A stretch of 64,000 bases of DNA from Sphingobium wenxiniae. Lineage in GTDB: Bacteria > Pseudomonadota > Alphaproteobacteria > Sphingomonadales > Sphingomonadaceae. Position numbers and translations under genes: made by a program. The DNA is taken from positions 178,381 through 242,380 of the forward strand of contig NZ_VLKK01000006.1 in the NCBI RefSeq assembly GCF_007830065.1, read 5' to 3'. How positions within the stretch are numbered: the first letter of the stretch is position 1; each line of letters begins with the position of its first letter. Of this stretch, positions 42,038 through 52,094 are shown piece by piece. The notes under the pieces are model-generated. The model had not been told where the DNA came from, did not search any database, and was given only the letters and a program-made list of their open reading frames with translations.

Positions 42038-42334
42038 CCTATCAGCTGTCAAAATTTCTGGCGACCAAAATACGTTGGGGATTAGCGGACCGGACTGCCG
42101 CACCTTAGCATCTCGAGGCGTCTCCTAGTTCGCACGCCTCTCTGCTTTCTGGTCAATCGCGTAAAAGAAAACAGGTTATTCGACTGCGCTCAGGCGCTGA
42201 CAGTCACAGGCCCATACGAGCCGCTTCGCTGCAAACCGCCCTCCTCGGGTCTCCGGATGCACGCGGGTGCCGAGCTCTCGCAGAAAATACCCGATGGGGC
42301 AACGTCGTTCAACCTGACGTAAATTAACGATATT
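42038..42334. other. Non-coding gap after the cupin start
   Basis: About 300 bp with no credible gene and no repeat that I can recognise. A short leftward open frame at 42176-42376 has neither a ribosome site nor family resemblance. Confidence 0.5.
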
Positions 42335-42545
42335 TTTCGGCCGAACCCTTGATGTGGTCCGGGTGAAAAGAGACAAAGGCTATTTAGAGACTGATTTTTG
42401 CGCTTCCGGCAGCATCCGAGGTTCGGACGGCGTAGCCAAAATGGCGCGGAAGCTGGGGGTTTGTGGCCCCAAAAAGACCCATGTCATTGGTTCTCATTCA
42501 GATGTTAGCAGACGAAGCGATTATCGAACCTGACACTGTGTCGAG
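42335..42545. repeat. Decayed copy of the tRNA-Ser 3' end and its flank
   Basis: This stretch aligns with 45575-45790 in the same orientation. Shared blocks are GGGTGAAAAGAGAC, GAGACTGATTTT, CCGAGGTTCGGA and GGCGCGGAAGCTGGGGGTTT, ending in a degenerate version of the tRNA-Ser acceptor and T-arm (GATGTT then GC-GA and CGAACC). It is a relic of duplication or island insertion at the tRNA. Confidence 0.8.
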
Positions 42546-42556
42546 GTCAGCGGCTA

Positions 42557-42587
42557 TTGACTCTGACAAGATGTCAAGCACCAGATT
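42557..42587 (+). promoter_or_regulatory. CueR-type promoter of the copper ATPase
   Basis: A -35 TTGACT (42557-42562) and a -10-like CAGATT (42582-42587) are 19 bp apart, the long spacing used by MerR-family activators. The spacer contains the dyad TGACA-AGA-TGTCA (42564-42576). A MerR/CueR regulator is encoded in the same operon. Confidence 0.55.
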
Positions 42588-42611
42588 GCAGGCTATTGAA
42601 GGAGACGGTTG

Positions 42612-44981
42612 GTGGCCGAGTCGAACCATAGCGCGCATTCCGGGGCCCATAGCTGTTGTGGTGGGGGCCACGGCGAGGCAGATTCCACGGTCCCCGTTGT
42701 CGATCCGGTTTGCGGCATGACCGTCGATCCGCACAAAACTACGCACCATGCGGTTCATGACGGCCACAACTATCATTTTTGTAGTGCCGGGTGCCGCGAG
42801 AAATTTGTTGTCGATCCGGAGCGATACCTGAACAAGTCCAATGCACCTGCTGCGGAAAACCCGCAGGGGATGATCTGGACCTGCCCGATGCACCCCGAGA
42901 TCCGGCAGGACCATCCCGGCGCTTGCCCCATCTGTGGCATGGCGCTCGAGCCGGAACTGGTTAGTGCGGACACTGGGCCCTCTGCCGAACTGACCGACAT
43001 GTCGCGCCGCTTCTGGATCGCGCTGGTGCTGGCTCTTCCCGTATTTATCCTTGAAATGGGCAGCCATCTGTTTCCGGCGCTGCATCATTTCGTCCCCGTG
43101 AAGCTGTCGGCCTGGATCCAGTTTGTGCTGGCGACGCCGGTTGTGCTCTGGGCGGGCTGGCCCTTCTTCGAGCGCGGCTGGGCCTCGCTGAAGACGCGCA
43201 ACCTCAACATGTTCACGCTGATCGCGATGGGGACCGGCGTCGCATGGGGCTATAGCGTCGTCGCGACACTGGCGCCCGATGTGTTTCCGGCGGCCTTCCG
43301 GGCCGCCGACGGGTCGGTCGCTGTCTATTTCGAAGCGGCGGCTGTGATCACCGTGCTGGTGCTGCTCGGGCAGGTCCTCGAACTGCGCGCGCGCGAGCGG
43401 ACCTCAGGGGCGATCAAGGCGCTGCTCAATCTGGCGCCGAAAACCGCGCGGCGTATAGCCGATGATGGCAGCGAAGAGGAAGTCTCGCTCGACCTGGTAG
43501 CGGTGGGGGACCGGCTGCGGGTGCGGCCGGGCGAAAAGGTGCCGGTCGATGGCGTGGTCGAGGAAGGGCGCTCGGCGCTCGATGAATCGATGGTGACGGG
43601 CGAATCCATGCCGGTAACGAAAACGGTCGCCGACACGGTGATCGGCGGGACGATGAACCAGAGCGGCGCGCTGGTGATCCGCACCGACAAGGTCGGACGC
43701 GACACCATGCTGTCGCGCATTGTCCAGATGGTCGCCGAGGCGCAGCGATCGCGGGCGCCGATCCAGCATATGGCCGATCAGGTCGCCGGCTGGTTCGTCC
43801 CCGCCGTGCTTGCGGTCGCGGTCGTCGCCTTCGCCGCCTGGGGCATCTGGGGACCCGACCCGCGCCTGGCGCACGGATTGGTCGCGGCGGTAGCGGTGCT
43901 GATCATCGCCTGTCCCTGTGCGCTGGGCCTAGCGACGCCGATGTCGATCATGGTCGGCGTTGGTCGCGGCGCGGGGCTTGGTGTCCTGATCAAGAACGCC
44001 GAAGCGCTGGAGCATATGGAGAAGGTCGACACGCTGGTCGTCGACAAGACCGGGACATTGACCGAGGGGAAACCCGCCGTCACCCGGATCATCGCGGCGG
44101 ATGGTTTCGAGGAACGCGAACTGCTGCGGATCGCTGCCGGTGTCGAACGTGCGTCGGAACATCCCCTGGCGCTGGCGATCGTCAATGCGGCGCTGGATCG
44201 GAACATCGACATTCCATCTGTCAGCGGCTTTGATTCGCCGACTGGCAAGGGCGCACTGGGTATGGTCGAAGGCAAGCGGGTGACGCTTGGCAATGCCCGT
44301 TTCCTGAGTGAATCGGGGATCGACACCTCGTCCCTCGCGGCGCAGGCCGAGCAGCTTCGTGCCGATGGCGCGACTGCGATTTTCATGGGGCTGGACAGTC
44401 GGGCCGCGGGCGTGTTCGCCATTGCCGATCCGATCAAGCCGACCACGGCCGAAGCATTGGCCGCTTTGCGCGCCGATGGCATCAAGGTGGTGATGCTGAC
44501 CGGCGATAATCGCACGACTGCCGAAGCCGTCGCGCGTCAGCTCGGTATCGATGCTGTCGAGGCCGATGTGCTGCCCGATCAGAAAGCGGCTGTTGTTGTG
44601 CGGCTGAAACAGGAAGGACGGATCGTCGCAATGGCGGGCGACGGGGTCAATGATGCACCGGCGCTGGCGTCAGCCGATGTCGGCATCGCGATGGGACATG
44701 GCACCGACGTCGCCATGGAAAGTGCGGGCGTAACCCTGTTGAAGGGTGATCTCATCGGGATCGTCCGCGCCCGCCAGCTCAGCCAGGCGACGATGGCCAA
44801 TATTCGGCAGAATCTGTTCTTCGCCTTCATCTATAATGCCGCTGGCGTGCCGATCGCGGCGGGGCTGCTCTATCCGTTCTTCGGCATCCTGCTCTCGCCG
44901 ATGATCGCGGCGGCAGCGATGGCGCTGTCCTCGGTCAGCGTCGTCACCAATGCGCTGCGGCTCAATCGGGTGCGGCTGTGA
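42612..44981 (+). CDS. Copper-exporting P1B-type ATPase with YHS and metal-binding domains
   Basis: A 789-residue efflux pump. GTG 42612 has GGAG seven bases upstream. Order of domains: His/Cys-rich tail, YHS domain ([20 protein letters not shown]), heavy-metal-binding domain ([20 protein letters not shown] then GMALEP), then the ATPase with TGES, the Cu(I) transport motif [11 protein letters not shown] near residue 435, phosphorylation site [10 protein letters not shown] near 480, SEHPLA, and [23 protein letters not shown] plus the metal-binding domains indicate Cu(I)/Ag(I) export to the periplasm. It overlaps the regulator gene by 4 bp and has a CueR-type promoter. Confidence 0.94.
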   Translation: MAESNHSAHSGAHSCCGGGHGEADSTVPVVDPVCGMTVDPHKTTHHAVHDGHNYHFCSAGCREKFVVDPERYLNKSNAPAAENPQGMIWTCPMHPEIRQDHPGACPICGMALEPELVSADTGPSAELTDMSRRFWIALVLALPVFILEMGSHLFPALHHFVPVKLSAWIQFVLATPVVLWAGWPFFERGWASLKTRNLNMFTLIAMGTGVAWGYSVVATLAPDVFPAAFRAADGSVAVYFEAAAVITVLVLLGQVLELRARERTSGAIKALLNLAPKTARRIADDGSEEEVSLDLVAVGDRLRVRPGEKVPVDGVVEEGRSALDESMVTGESMPVTKTVADTVIGGTMNQSGALVIRTDKVGRDTMLSRIVQMVAEAQRSRAPIQHMADQVAGWFVPAVLAVAVVAFAAWGIWGPDPRLAHGLVAAVAVLIIACPCALGLATPMSIMVGVGRGAGLGVLIKNAEALEHMEKVDTLVVDKTGTLTEGKPAVTRIIAADGFEERELLRIAAGVERASEHPLALAIVNAALDRNIDIPSVSGFDSPTGKGALGMVEGKRVTLGNARFLSESGIDTSSLAAQAEQLRADGATAIFMGLDSRAAGVFAIADPIKPTTAEALAALRADGIKVVMLTGDNRTTAEAVARQLGIDAVEADVLPDQKAAVVVRLKQEGRIVAMAGDGVNDAPALASADVGIAMGHGTDVAMESAGVTLLKGDLIGIVRARQLSQATMANIRQNLFFAFIYNAAGVPIAAGLLYPFFGILLSPMIAAAAMALSSVSVVTNALRLNRVRL

Positions 44982-45391
44982 ACATCGGCGCGGCCTCGAA
45001 CGCCAGCGGTGTCTCGCAGCGGATGATCCGCCATTACGAAAAGATCGAGCTGATCCCCGCGCCCCTGCGCCGGGACAGCGGCTATCGCGATTATGCCGAT
45101 GCCGATGTCCATCGCCTCCAGTTTATCGCCAATGCCCGCGATCTCGGCTTCCCGATCGAGGATATCCGCGATTTGCTTGGCCTGTGGAGCAACAGCCAGC
45201 GCGCCAGCGCCGAGGAGAAAGCCCTCGCCATGGCCCGTGCCGAAGAACTGGGTCGCAAGGCAGAGGTCCTTCAGGCGCTACGCCACACGCTGCTGGAACT
45301 GGCCGAACGCTGCCACGGCGACGACCGCCCAGACTGTCCAATCATTGAGCGCATGTCTAACCACGCCAACAGCACAGCAAGAAACCGGTAG
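44978..45391 (+). CDS. cueR: MerR-family Cu(I)-responsive regulator, CueR-like
   Basis: A 137-residue regulator. The N-terminal winged helix ([20 protein letters not shown]) is followed by a dimerisation helix and the metal loop C112-HGDDRPD-C120, the C-x7-C spacing of Cu(I) sensors. The GTG start overlaps the ATPase stop (GTGA). It should activate the long-spacer promoter before the ATPase when Cu(I) or Ag(I) is bound. Confidence 0.9.
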   Translation: MNIGAASNASGVSQRMIRHYEKIELIPAPLRRDSGYRDYADADVHRLQFIANARDLGFPIEDIRDLLGLWSNSQRASAEEKALAMARAEELGRKAEVLQALRHTLLELAERCHGDDRPDCPIIERMSNHANSTARNR

Positions 45392-45590
45392 GGCAAAGCA
45401 TTTTGCATCCCAGGCCCGGACCAAGCAGGCGCCCTTCAAACAATCTTGCTGTTGGCCGACCCCTCTCGAGCCTCCGGCTATTCTGGAACACCCACCTCGG
45501 GTTTTCTGTCGACACGCGCCAGCCGAGATTGGTGCTCAAAGGTACGGCTGCCGTTGATCGGAAAAACCCCGGAAATCCGTCATTTTCTGA

Positions 45591-45619
45591 ACCCGAACCT
45601 TTTCCAACGGGGTTCGGGT
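45591..45619. terminator. Strong stem-loop downstream of cueR and the tRNA gene
   Basis: A perfect 9 bp stem ACCCGAACC / GGTTCGGGT with an 11-base loop lies about 200 bp after the cueR stop on the plus strand and 140 bp beyond the tRNA 3' end on the minus strand. The left repeat carries only a degenerate version. Confidence 0.45.
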
Positions 45620-45709
45620 GAAAAGAGACGAAAGCCGATCGGAGACTGATTTTGGCGCTTCCGTCAGTCTCCGAGGTTCGGATGGCAATGCCAGAACGGC
45701 GCGGAAGCT

Positions 45710-45726
45710 GGGGGTTTTCGACCCCC
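45710..45726 (-). terminator. Hairpin after tRNA-Ser
   Basis: On the minus strand GGGGGT-CGAAA-ACCCCC forms a 6 bp GC-rich stem 35 bases after the tRNA 3' end, a plausible tRNA terminator. The corresponding spot in the decayed repeat keeps a weaker version. Confidence 0.5.
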
Positions 45727-45760
45727 GAAAGACGCATCTCATTGATTCGCATTGAGATGT

Positions 45761-45850
<90 letters not shown>

Positions 45851-45988
45851 GCAGAATGCCGCGATGCCTCGTTCCGCCAGGGAACCAAGCCGGTCACGCC
45901 AGGTCGAGGGGCGCCATTAGCGGATGATTCCCGCCTTGCCAAGCAGCCCGAGGGCTATTTTTCTTGTGCATGCGCAATAGCATCTTAA

Positions 45989-46369
45989 ATGGGAAACATG
46001 ACAAACGCGATTCAAATTTTTGGCGCAGGCGTTACCGCACCGCCGATTGTCCATGCGCGGTTCAGCATAGGCGACGTGGTCAAACATCGGGTGTTCGGAT
46101 TTCGCGGTGTGATTTTCGACATCGATCCAGTCTTCGCCAACAGCGAAGAGTGGTATGAATCGATTCCCGCCGAATTGCGGCCGGACAAGGAGCAGCCCTT
46201 CTATCATCTTCTCGCGGAAAACGGCGAAGCGAGCTATGTCGCTTATGTAAGCCAGCAAAATCTGGTAACGGACGACAGTGAGGAACCCGTGGATCATCCG
46301 GCGATCGCCGATATGTTTGGCCCTTATGCGAACGGCAAGTACAAGCTGCGACCGCTCCACCGGCACTAG
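45989..46369 (+). CDS. hspQ: HspQ / YccV-like hemimethylated-DNA-binding family protein
   Basis: A 126-residue protein. Its core (VHARFSIGDVVKHRVFGFRG then VIFDIDPVF, and EEWYESIP...QPFYHLLAEN) is the YccV domain. In enterobacteria HspQ acts as a heat-shock factor and specificity enhancer of Lon; it was first noted as binding hemimethylated oriC DNA. ATG 45989 is used; ATG 45998 is an alternative. No SD is strong for either. It lies 10 bp before the hydrolase gene. Confidence 0.9.
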   Translation: MGNMTNAIQIFGAGVTAPPIVHARFSIGDVVKHRVFGFRGVIFDIDPVFANSEEWYESIPAELRPDKEQPFYHLLAENGEASYVAYVSQQNLVTDDSEEPVDHPAIADMFGPYANGKYKLRPLHRH

Positions 46370-46379
46370 AAGCGGGGGG

Positions 46380-47117
46380 ATGCAAAGGCGGGCAACGCTT
46401 TTGTGCGCGATCCTCCCCCTGCTCTTCCTGCCGGCCTTCGCCCTGTCGCAGGCGGCGGAACCGGATACGTCCCTGGCCCGGGTCAACGCCGATCCCCTCT
46501 TCCCCTTCTCTCGCGAGATCGAGGCATTCGCCAAGGCGGAAGAGAAGGATCCGGCGGTTCCCGACGCCGCGCTTTTTCTGGGCAGCTCCAGTATCCGGCT
46601 CTGGGACATCCACAGCAGCTTTCCCGACGTCGGGACGGTAAATCGCGGTTTCGGCGGCGCCACCACGCGAGACGTGCTGCATTATTATCCACGGCTGCTG
46701 CCTCATGCAAAGCCGCGCTCCGTGATCGTCTATGTCGGCGAAAACGATCTAGCCGGCGGCGCCGATCCGCAGAATGTGGCGCGCGAAGTGCTGGCGTTGC
46801 TCAAACGGCTGCGCGCCGATTATCCCAAGGCCCATATCGCCTATCTTTCGCTGAAGCCCAGCCCGATCCGCTGGACGCTCTGGCCCAAGATGGCGGCTGT
46901 CAACATGACCGTCGCGGCCCGCGCGCGCGTCCAGCGCTTCGACTATGTGGATGTCGGCAGGACGCTGCTCGCGCCCGACGGCCTGCCGGATGCTTCCCTG
47001 TTCCGAAAGGATGGACTGCACATGAACGCGCGCGGCTATGATCGGTGGACCCGCGTTGTCGACGCCTATCTCGACCGCATGCAGATTGCCGATAGCCGGG
47101 CCGTCGCGACATCCTGA
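46380..47117 (+). CDS. Secreted SGNH/GDSL-type esterase
   Basis: A 245-residue protein with a signal peptide (RRATLLCAILPLLFLPAFAL). Family motifs: FLGSSSIRLW with the nucleophile Ser, RGFGGATTRD with the oxyanion Gly, VYVGENDLAGG with the Asn, and KDGLHMNARGYDRW with the catalytic Asp-x-x-His. It probably hydrolyses an ester in the periplasm or outside. ATG 46380 follows a G-rich site. The substrate is not evident. Confidence 0.88.
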   Translation: MQRRATLLCAILPLLFLPAFALSQAAEPDTSLARVNADPLFPFSREIEAFAKAEEKDPAVPDAALFLGSSSIRLWDIHSSFPDVGTVNRGFGGATTRDVLHYYPRLLPHAKPRSVIVYVGENDLAGGADPQNVAREVLALLKRLRADYPKAHIAYLSLKPSPIRWTLWPKMAAVNMTVAARARVQRFDYVDVGRTLLAPDGLPDASLFRKDGLHMNARGYDRWTRVVDAYLDRMQIADSRAVATS

Positions 47118-47228
47118 CGCTATCCCCGCGGATTTGACGTCCGGCGGGCAACTTTCCTGTTGCTCCACGGGAAAGCAATATTATTACGAAGCAGGCTAAA
47201 GATATAAGCCTGAAGCGGGGGACATCAG

Positions 47229-49196
47229 TTGACAAGCGATCCGGCCAAAGCCGCACCGATGGCGGAACTCACGATCCGCGGCGTCATTCTGGGCGCGCTC
47301 ATCACCCTGCTGTTCACGGCCGCCAACGTCTATCTGGGGCTGAAGATCGGCCTCACCTTCGCGACGTCGATCCCGGCGGCCGTCATTTCCATGGCGATCC
47401 TGCGACTGTTCGCGACGGGAACGATCCTAGAAAACAATATCGTCCAGACCATCGCATCGGCCGCGGGGACGCTGTCGGCGATCATCTTCGTGCTTCCCGG
47501 TCTTGTCATCATCGGCTGGTGGCAGGGCTTTCCCTATTGGCTGTCGGCCTGCACCATCGCGCTGGGCGGCATATTGGGCGTCATGTATTCCGTGCCGCTG
47601 CGCCGGGCGCTGGTCACCGGATCGGATCTGCCTTATCCGGAAGGCGTCGCCGCCGCCGAAGTGTTGAAGGTCGGCGCGGGTTCGCGCGAAGGGCTGGAGG
47701 AGAACAGGCGGGGCTTGGCCGCGATCGTCATGAGCGCGCTGGCCGCGGCCGGTTTCTCCATCGTCGCCAAGACCCGCCTGATCGCGGAGGAGGCCGGAAC
47801 CTTTTTCAAATTCGGCGCGGGCGCGACATCGGTGTCCACCAGCTTTTCCATGGCCCTGATCGGCGTGGGGCATCTGGTCGGCCTGTCGGTGGGCGCCGCC
47901 ATGTTCGTCGGCCTGCTGATAAGCTGGGCCGGCATCGTGCCCTGGCTGACGACGCCTCTGCCCGCCGGCGCGGATCTGGCCGACGTGGTGGGCGCGACAT
48001 TCCGCACGAAGGCGCGCTTCATAGGCGCGGGGACCATCGGCATCGCGGCGATCTGGACCCTGCTCAAGATTCTCGGCCCGATCGTCGGCGGCATCCGGTC
48101 CGCCCTTGCCGCCAACCGGATGCGCAAGGGCGGCAATGCGGGTCTGCTGGAGCTGACCGAGCGGGATCTCCCGATCGGCATCGTCGGCGGCACCATCCTC
48201 GCCTCGCTGATCCCCATCGGCATCTTGCTGTGGATTTTCGCGCAGGGCGGGCCGATCGCCGCCAATCCCGTGCCCGTGATCGTGCTGACGCTGGCCTATG
48301 TGCTGGTCGCGGGCATCGTCATCGCTTCGGTCTGCGGCTATATGGCGGGCCTGATCGGCGCATCGAACAGCCCGATCTCGGGCGTCGGCATTCTGGCCGT
48401 GTTGGGCGCTTCGCTGATCCTCGCGGCGATCTACGGTTCGGGCGGCGATCCGGGCCGGACGCAGGCGCTGATCGCCTATGCCCTGTTCGTGACCGCCATC
48501 GTCTTCGGCATCGCCACCATTTCCAACGACAATCTTCAGGACCTCAAGACCGGCCAGCTCGTCGGCGCGACGCCGTGGAAGCAGCAGGTCGCGCTGGTGC
48601 TGGGCGTGATATTCGGCTCGCTCGTCATTCCGCCGATCCTCGACCTGCTCAACAGCGCCTTCGGCTTTGCCGGCGCGCCGGGCGCGAAGGCCAGCGCGCT
48701 GCCCGCTCCGCAGGCGGCGCTGATCTCCGCGCTGGCGAAGGGCGTGCTGGGCGGCGACCTTGACTGGGGGCTGATCGGCATCGGCGCGCTGATCGGCGCG
48801 GTGGTCGTGGCCATCGACGAGCTTCTGGGCAGGACCGGCAAGTTGCGCCTGCCGCCGCTCGCCGTCGGCATGGGCATCTATCTGCCGATGGCGCTCACGC
48901 TGTTGATCCCGGTGGGCGCGCTGATCGGCCATTTCTACAACCGCTGGGCGATGCGCCAGGCGAATCCCGATTTCGCCGAACGCATGGGCGTGCTGATGGC
49001 CACGGGCTTCATCGTCGGCGAAAGCCTGTTCGGCGTCGCCTTCGCGGCTATCGTCGCCGCCACCAACAGCGACGCGCCGCTGGCGCTGGTGGCGGAGCAT
49101 CATTGGGCCGCACCGCTAGCGGTGGCGATCTTCGTAGGGGTGATCGCGGCGCTCTACGGCCGGCTGCGCCGCTGGGCCGGCTCGCCGCTAGGGTGA
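47229..49196 (+). CDS. OPT family oligopeptide transporter
   Basis: A 655-residue inner-membrane transporter with about 15-16 hydrophobic helices. The N-terminal AELTIRGVILGALITLLFTA AN and the early NVYLGLKIGLTFATSIPAAV are the OPT signature; SGVGILAVLGASLILAAIYG lies in the middle. The family takes up oligopeptides or metal-chelate conjugates with protons. TTG 47229 has GGGGGA upstream; ATG 47259 (MAELTIRG) is an alternative. It converges on an M1 peptidase gene that could process imported peptides, an attractive but untested link. Confidence 0.92.
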   Translation: MTSDPAKAAPMAELTIRGVILGALITLLFTAANVYLGLKIGLTFATSIPAAVISMAILRLFATGTILENNIVQTIASAAGTLSAIIFVLPGLVIIGWWQGFPYWLSACTIALGGILGVMYSVPLRRALVTGSDLPYPEGVAAAEVLKVGAGSREGLEENRRGLAAIVMSALAAAGFSIVAKTRLIAEEAGTFFKFGAGATSVSTSFSMALIGVGHLVGLSVGAAMFVGLLISWAGIVPWLTTPLPAGADLADVVGATFRTKARFIGAGTIGIAAIWTLLKILGPIVGGIRSALAANRMRKGGNAGLLELTERDLPIGIVGGTILASLIPIGILLWIFAQGGPIAANPVPVIVLTLAYVLVAGIVIASVCGYMAGLIGASNSPISGVGILAVLGASLILAAIYGSGGDPGRTQALIAYALFVTAIVFGIATISNDNLQDLKTGQLVGATPWKQQVALVLGVIFGSLVIPPILDLLNSAFGFAGAPGAKASALPAPQAALISALAKGVLGGDLDWGLIGIGALIGAVVVAIDELLGRTGKLRLPPLAVGMGIYLPMALTLLIPVGALIGHFYNRWAMRQANPDFAERMGVLMATGFIVGESLFGVAFAAIVAATNSDAPLALVAEHHWAAPLAVAIFVGVIAALYGRLRRWAGSPLG

Positions 49197-49239
49197 GGGA
49201 GCTAGCGATCGGGTAAGGAGCCGCGCGCGGCCCTCCCCT

Positions 49240-51885
49240 TCACTTCTTCGCGGCGAACCAGCTTTGCAGCGCGGGCTTGAGCCGCGCCCGCGTTTCGATC
49301 CGCGTCTGGATGCCCGCTATGGCGCGATCCACGACCTTGCGCGATTCCGGCGTCAGATATTGCGTGGCATAGGCGTCCAGCTTCCGCGCCATGGCCGGGT
49401 CCGCCGAACCGCCGCCCAGCCGGGCCAGCGCCTGCGAGCGGGCCGACACGTCGATCAGCGCCTCATATTGCTGGCGATGGGCCAGCACATAGTCGACGGC
49501 AAGCATGGGATGCTCATAACCGACCTGTGCGATGATCGCGGCGCTGGTGGTCTTGCCCGGCTCGTCCGTCAGCGCGAGGTCGAGCGCCTGACCGGCGAGC
49601 TTCTCATCCTTCGCACCGCCCAGCAGCGCGAAGAGCTGGCTCTTGTCGAGATCGGTCTTCGCGCCGTTCGCCATGGCGCGCAGCCTGTCCCACTTCGCCT
49701 GATCGGCGTTCCTCGCGACGATGCCCAGCCAGACATTGCGGAGCGGCCCGTCCAGCGCCGCCGGATCGGAGCCGAGCGCGGCGAAACGCCGATTGGCTTC
49801 CGCCACCACCGCCTTGTCGCCGACCGCGCCCAGCGTCGACACGAGGCTGGACCGCAATACCGGCACCTGCGCGCCTTCGCCCGGTTTCGCGTCATAGCCG
49901 ATGGCGGCCAGAACCGGCATCAGCTTTGCCGAGGCATAGGCGGCGACCCTGCCCTGCGCGGCGGCGTCGCCCTCCAGCATCTGATGAGCACCCTCCAGAT
50001 AGTCCGGCACCTGCGCCAACACGGCGGGGCTTGCGCTGCCCGGCACCGCGTCCAAAAGGTCGAGCGCAAGGCCCATCGGCTGATAACCGCCAAGGCCAAG
50101 CTGCCAATTGTCCGCCAGCAGGCCGATCTGGTCGATGGCGGGGAGCGTCGTGAAATCCTTCGCCAGCGCCCGCACATTGGCGGCCGGGTAGAGCGAGCGA
50201 TAATAGCCCGACTGCCCCGCATTGACGACATAGGCGCCGCAGCCCGGCAGCGTGATCTGCCCCTTGCCGCTCAGGATCATGCGCTGCGCCGAACCGCCCA
50301 GCGTCTGCGCCATGACGGGCACGTTCCAGCGCAGCGGCGTCTTGTCCTTCCGGTCGCGGCTGAATTCGCCCTGGACCAGCGACAATATGGTGTTGCCGCC
50401 CTTGCATTGGGCGCTTTCCACCGTGACCAGCGGGATGCCCGGCTGGCTGGTGAAGTCGTGCGCTATGGAGACAAGCCCCTTGGCCCCCGCGCCTTCGACC
50501 GCTTTCCACAGGTCGTCGGTCACGGTGTTTCCATAGGCGTGCTGCTTCATATAGGCGCGGATGCCGCTGCGCCACACATCCTCTCCGGCATAGCCTTCCA
50601 GCATGGTGATGACGGCTTCGCCCTTTTCATAGGTGATCGCATCGAACGCCTGGTTGACCTGATCGACGGTCGCGATCTTCTGCACGACGGGATGGGTGGT
50701 CGCCAGCGCATCCAGCCCCATGGCGCTTTCGCGGCCGCCGACCCGGTTCAGCAGCATTTCCCATTGGGGTTGCAGCTTGTCCGTCACCTTGGTCGCCATC
50801 CAGCTCGCAAAGCCCTCGTTCAGCCAGAGGTCGTCCCACCAAGCCATGGTGACGAGGTCGCCGAACCATTGATGCGCCATTTCATGCGCGACGGTTTCGT
50901 AGATGCGGCGCTTTTGCGCTTCTGTGGTGAAGCGGGGATCGACCAGCAAGGCGCGCTCGAAGGTGAAGATCGCGCCCCAATTCTCCATGGCGGAGAAGAA
51001 CTGGCTCTGGCCCGGTCCCGCGACATTGTCCAGCTTGGGCAGCGGGAAGGGGACGCCGAAATAGTCGTTGAACCAGGGCAGGATCGCGGCGGAGGCATCC
51101 AGCGCCAGCGCGGCCTTGCCGGTATTGCCCTTGCCGGTGACGACGCCGACTTCGGTGGCGCCGGCCATCTTGGTGGCGCGGTCCAGTTCGCCCAGACCAA
51201 AGAACAGCAGGTAGGAGGACATTTTCGGCGTGGTGCCGAACGTCACCTGCGTCTTGCCGTTGCCCAGATCCCGGCTGTCCTTCACCGGCATATTGCCGAC
51301 CGCCATCTCTCCGGCCGGGACGACGGCCGTCAGGTCGAAGGTCGCCTTGTAACTCGGTTCGTCCCAGCTCGGCACGAAGCGGCGGGCATCGGGCGCTTCG
51401 AACTGGGTGAAGAGGGCGCGCTTCGCCTGACCCGCATTGTCCGTATAATCGAGCGCGAAAAGCCCGTTCGCCTGCGTGGCGATGACGCCGTCATAGGCGA
51501 TGTCCAGCCGATAGCTGCCCGGCGCGAGCGGCTTGCCGAAGTCCAGCGTCACCGTCTGCGCGGCGGCGTTCACGCTGGCGGCCCCCTTCACCGCCTTGCC
51601 CCTGGCCGGGGTCAGCGTGACCGCGCCGAAATGGAGGTCGGCCGCGTTCAGCACCAGCGCAGGCATGGCCTGCGATACGGTGATGTCGATCGCCACCTTG
51701 CCCGTGAAGGTGAGGGCGCTGGCGTCCGGCGTGACCGTGATCGCATAATGGCTGGGCGCGGCGCCGCGCGGCAACTGAGTCGTCACGGCGGCGGCGAGGC
51801 CGGCCTGTCCTTGTGCATGGGCGGTGGCAGCCAGGGCCAGCGGGGCTGCGGCGAGCAGCAGGGGCAGCATCTTTGAAAATGTCAT
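49240..51885 (-). CDS. M1 family metallopeptidase (aminopeptidase N type), exported
   Basis: An 881-residue zinc aminopeptidase. The start ATG 51885 gives a signal peptide (MTFSKMLPLLLAAAPLALAA then TAHAQG). The exopeptidase motif SAMENWGAI is near residue 300 and the zinc site HEMAHQWFGD near 335, with the third ligand Glu in LNEGFASWM. The N-terminal beta-saddle and C-terminal helical ERAP1-like domain are both present, so it is full length. It acts in the periplasm or outer envelope, trimming peptides. It is convergent with the OPT peptide transporter. Confidence 0.94.
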   Translation of the reverse strand: MTFSKMLPLLLAAAPLALAATAHAQGQAGLAAAVTTQLPRGAAPSHYAITVTPDASALTFTGKVAIDITVSQAMPALVLNAADLHFGAVTLTPARGKAVKGAASVNAAAQTVTLDFGKPLAPGSYRLDIAYDGVIATQANGLFALDYTDNAGQAKRALFTQFEAPDARRFVPSWDEPSYKATFDLTAVVPAGEMAVGNMPVKDSRDLGNGKTQVTFGTTPKMSSYLLFFGLGELDRATKMAGATEVGVVTGKGNTGKAALALDASAAILPWFNDYFGVPFPLPKLDNVAGPGQSQFFSAMENWGAIFTFERALLVDPRFTTEAQKRRIYETVAHEMAHQWFGDLVTMAWWDDLWLNEGFASWMATKVTDKLQPQWEMLLNRVGGRESAMGLDALATTHPVVQKIATVDQVNQAFDAITYEKGEAVITMLEGYAGEDVWRSGIRAYMKQHAYGNTVTDDLWKAVEGAGAKGLVSIAHDFTSQPGIPLVTVESAQCKGGNTILSLVQGEFSRDRKDKTPLRWNVPVMAQTLGGSAQRMILSGKGQITLPGCGAYVVNAGQSGYYRSLYPAANVRALAKDFTTLPAIDQIGLLADNWQLGLGGYQPMGLALDLLDAVPGSASPAVLAQVPDYLEGAHQMLEGDAAAQGRVAAYASAKLMPVLAAIGYDAKPGEGAQVPVLRSSLVSTLGAVGDKAVVAEANRRFAALGSDPAALDGPLRNVWLGIVARNADQAKWDRLRAMANGAKTDLDKSQLFALLGGAKDEKLAGQALDLALTDEPGKTTSAAIIAQVGYEHPMLAVDYVLAHRQQYEALIDVSARSQALARLGGGSADPAMARKLDAYATQYLTPESRKVVDRAIAGIQTRIETRARLKPALQSWFAAKK

Positions 51886-52094
51886 CCGGTTCAGACTCCG
51901 ACACGTCTTGAACGGCGCAGCCGGGGCGGCCATGCGCCTTGATACAAAGCGGCATCGGCTCTTTCGGTTCGTCGGTCAAGACAGGCGGCCGGTCGCGGGC
52001 GGGAAATCGCCGTGCGATTGCGGGCTTGCGCCGTGCCTGTTAGGCGTCTTCCCCTGACAGGACAGCCGTTCGATCCACTGGTAGAAGGAAGTTC

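Noticed and set aside
42176..42376. 66-codon minus-strand frame in the gap before the copper ATPase
   Set aside because: No ribosome site, no family resemblance, and it overlaps the decayed tRNA-flank repeat.
47427..49103. Long minus-strand open frame opposite the OPT transporter
   Set aside because: The composition is Arg/Asp/Gln-rich and low complexity, typical of antisense frames; the plus strand encodes an unmistakable membrane transporter.
49264..51876. Very long plus-strand open frame (about 870 codons) opposite the M1 peptidase
   Set aside because: It is an antisense shadow caused by GC-rich codon bias; the opposite strand has signal peptide, SAMEN and HEMAH motifs, while this frame is Arg/His/Gly-rich with no family motifs.
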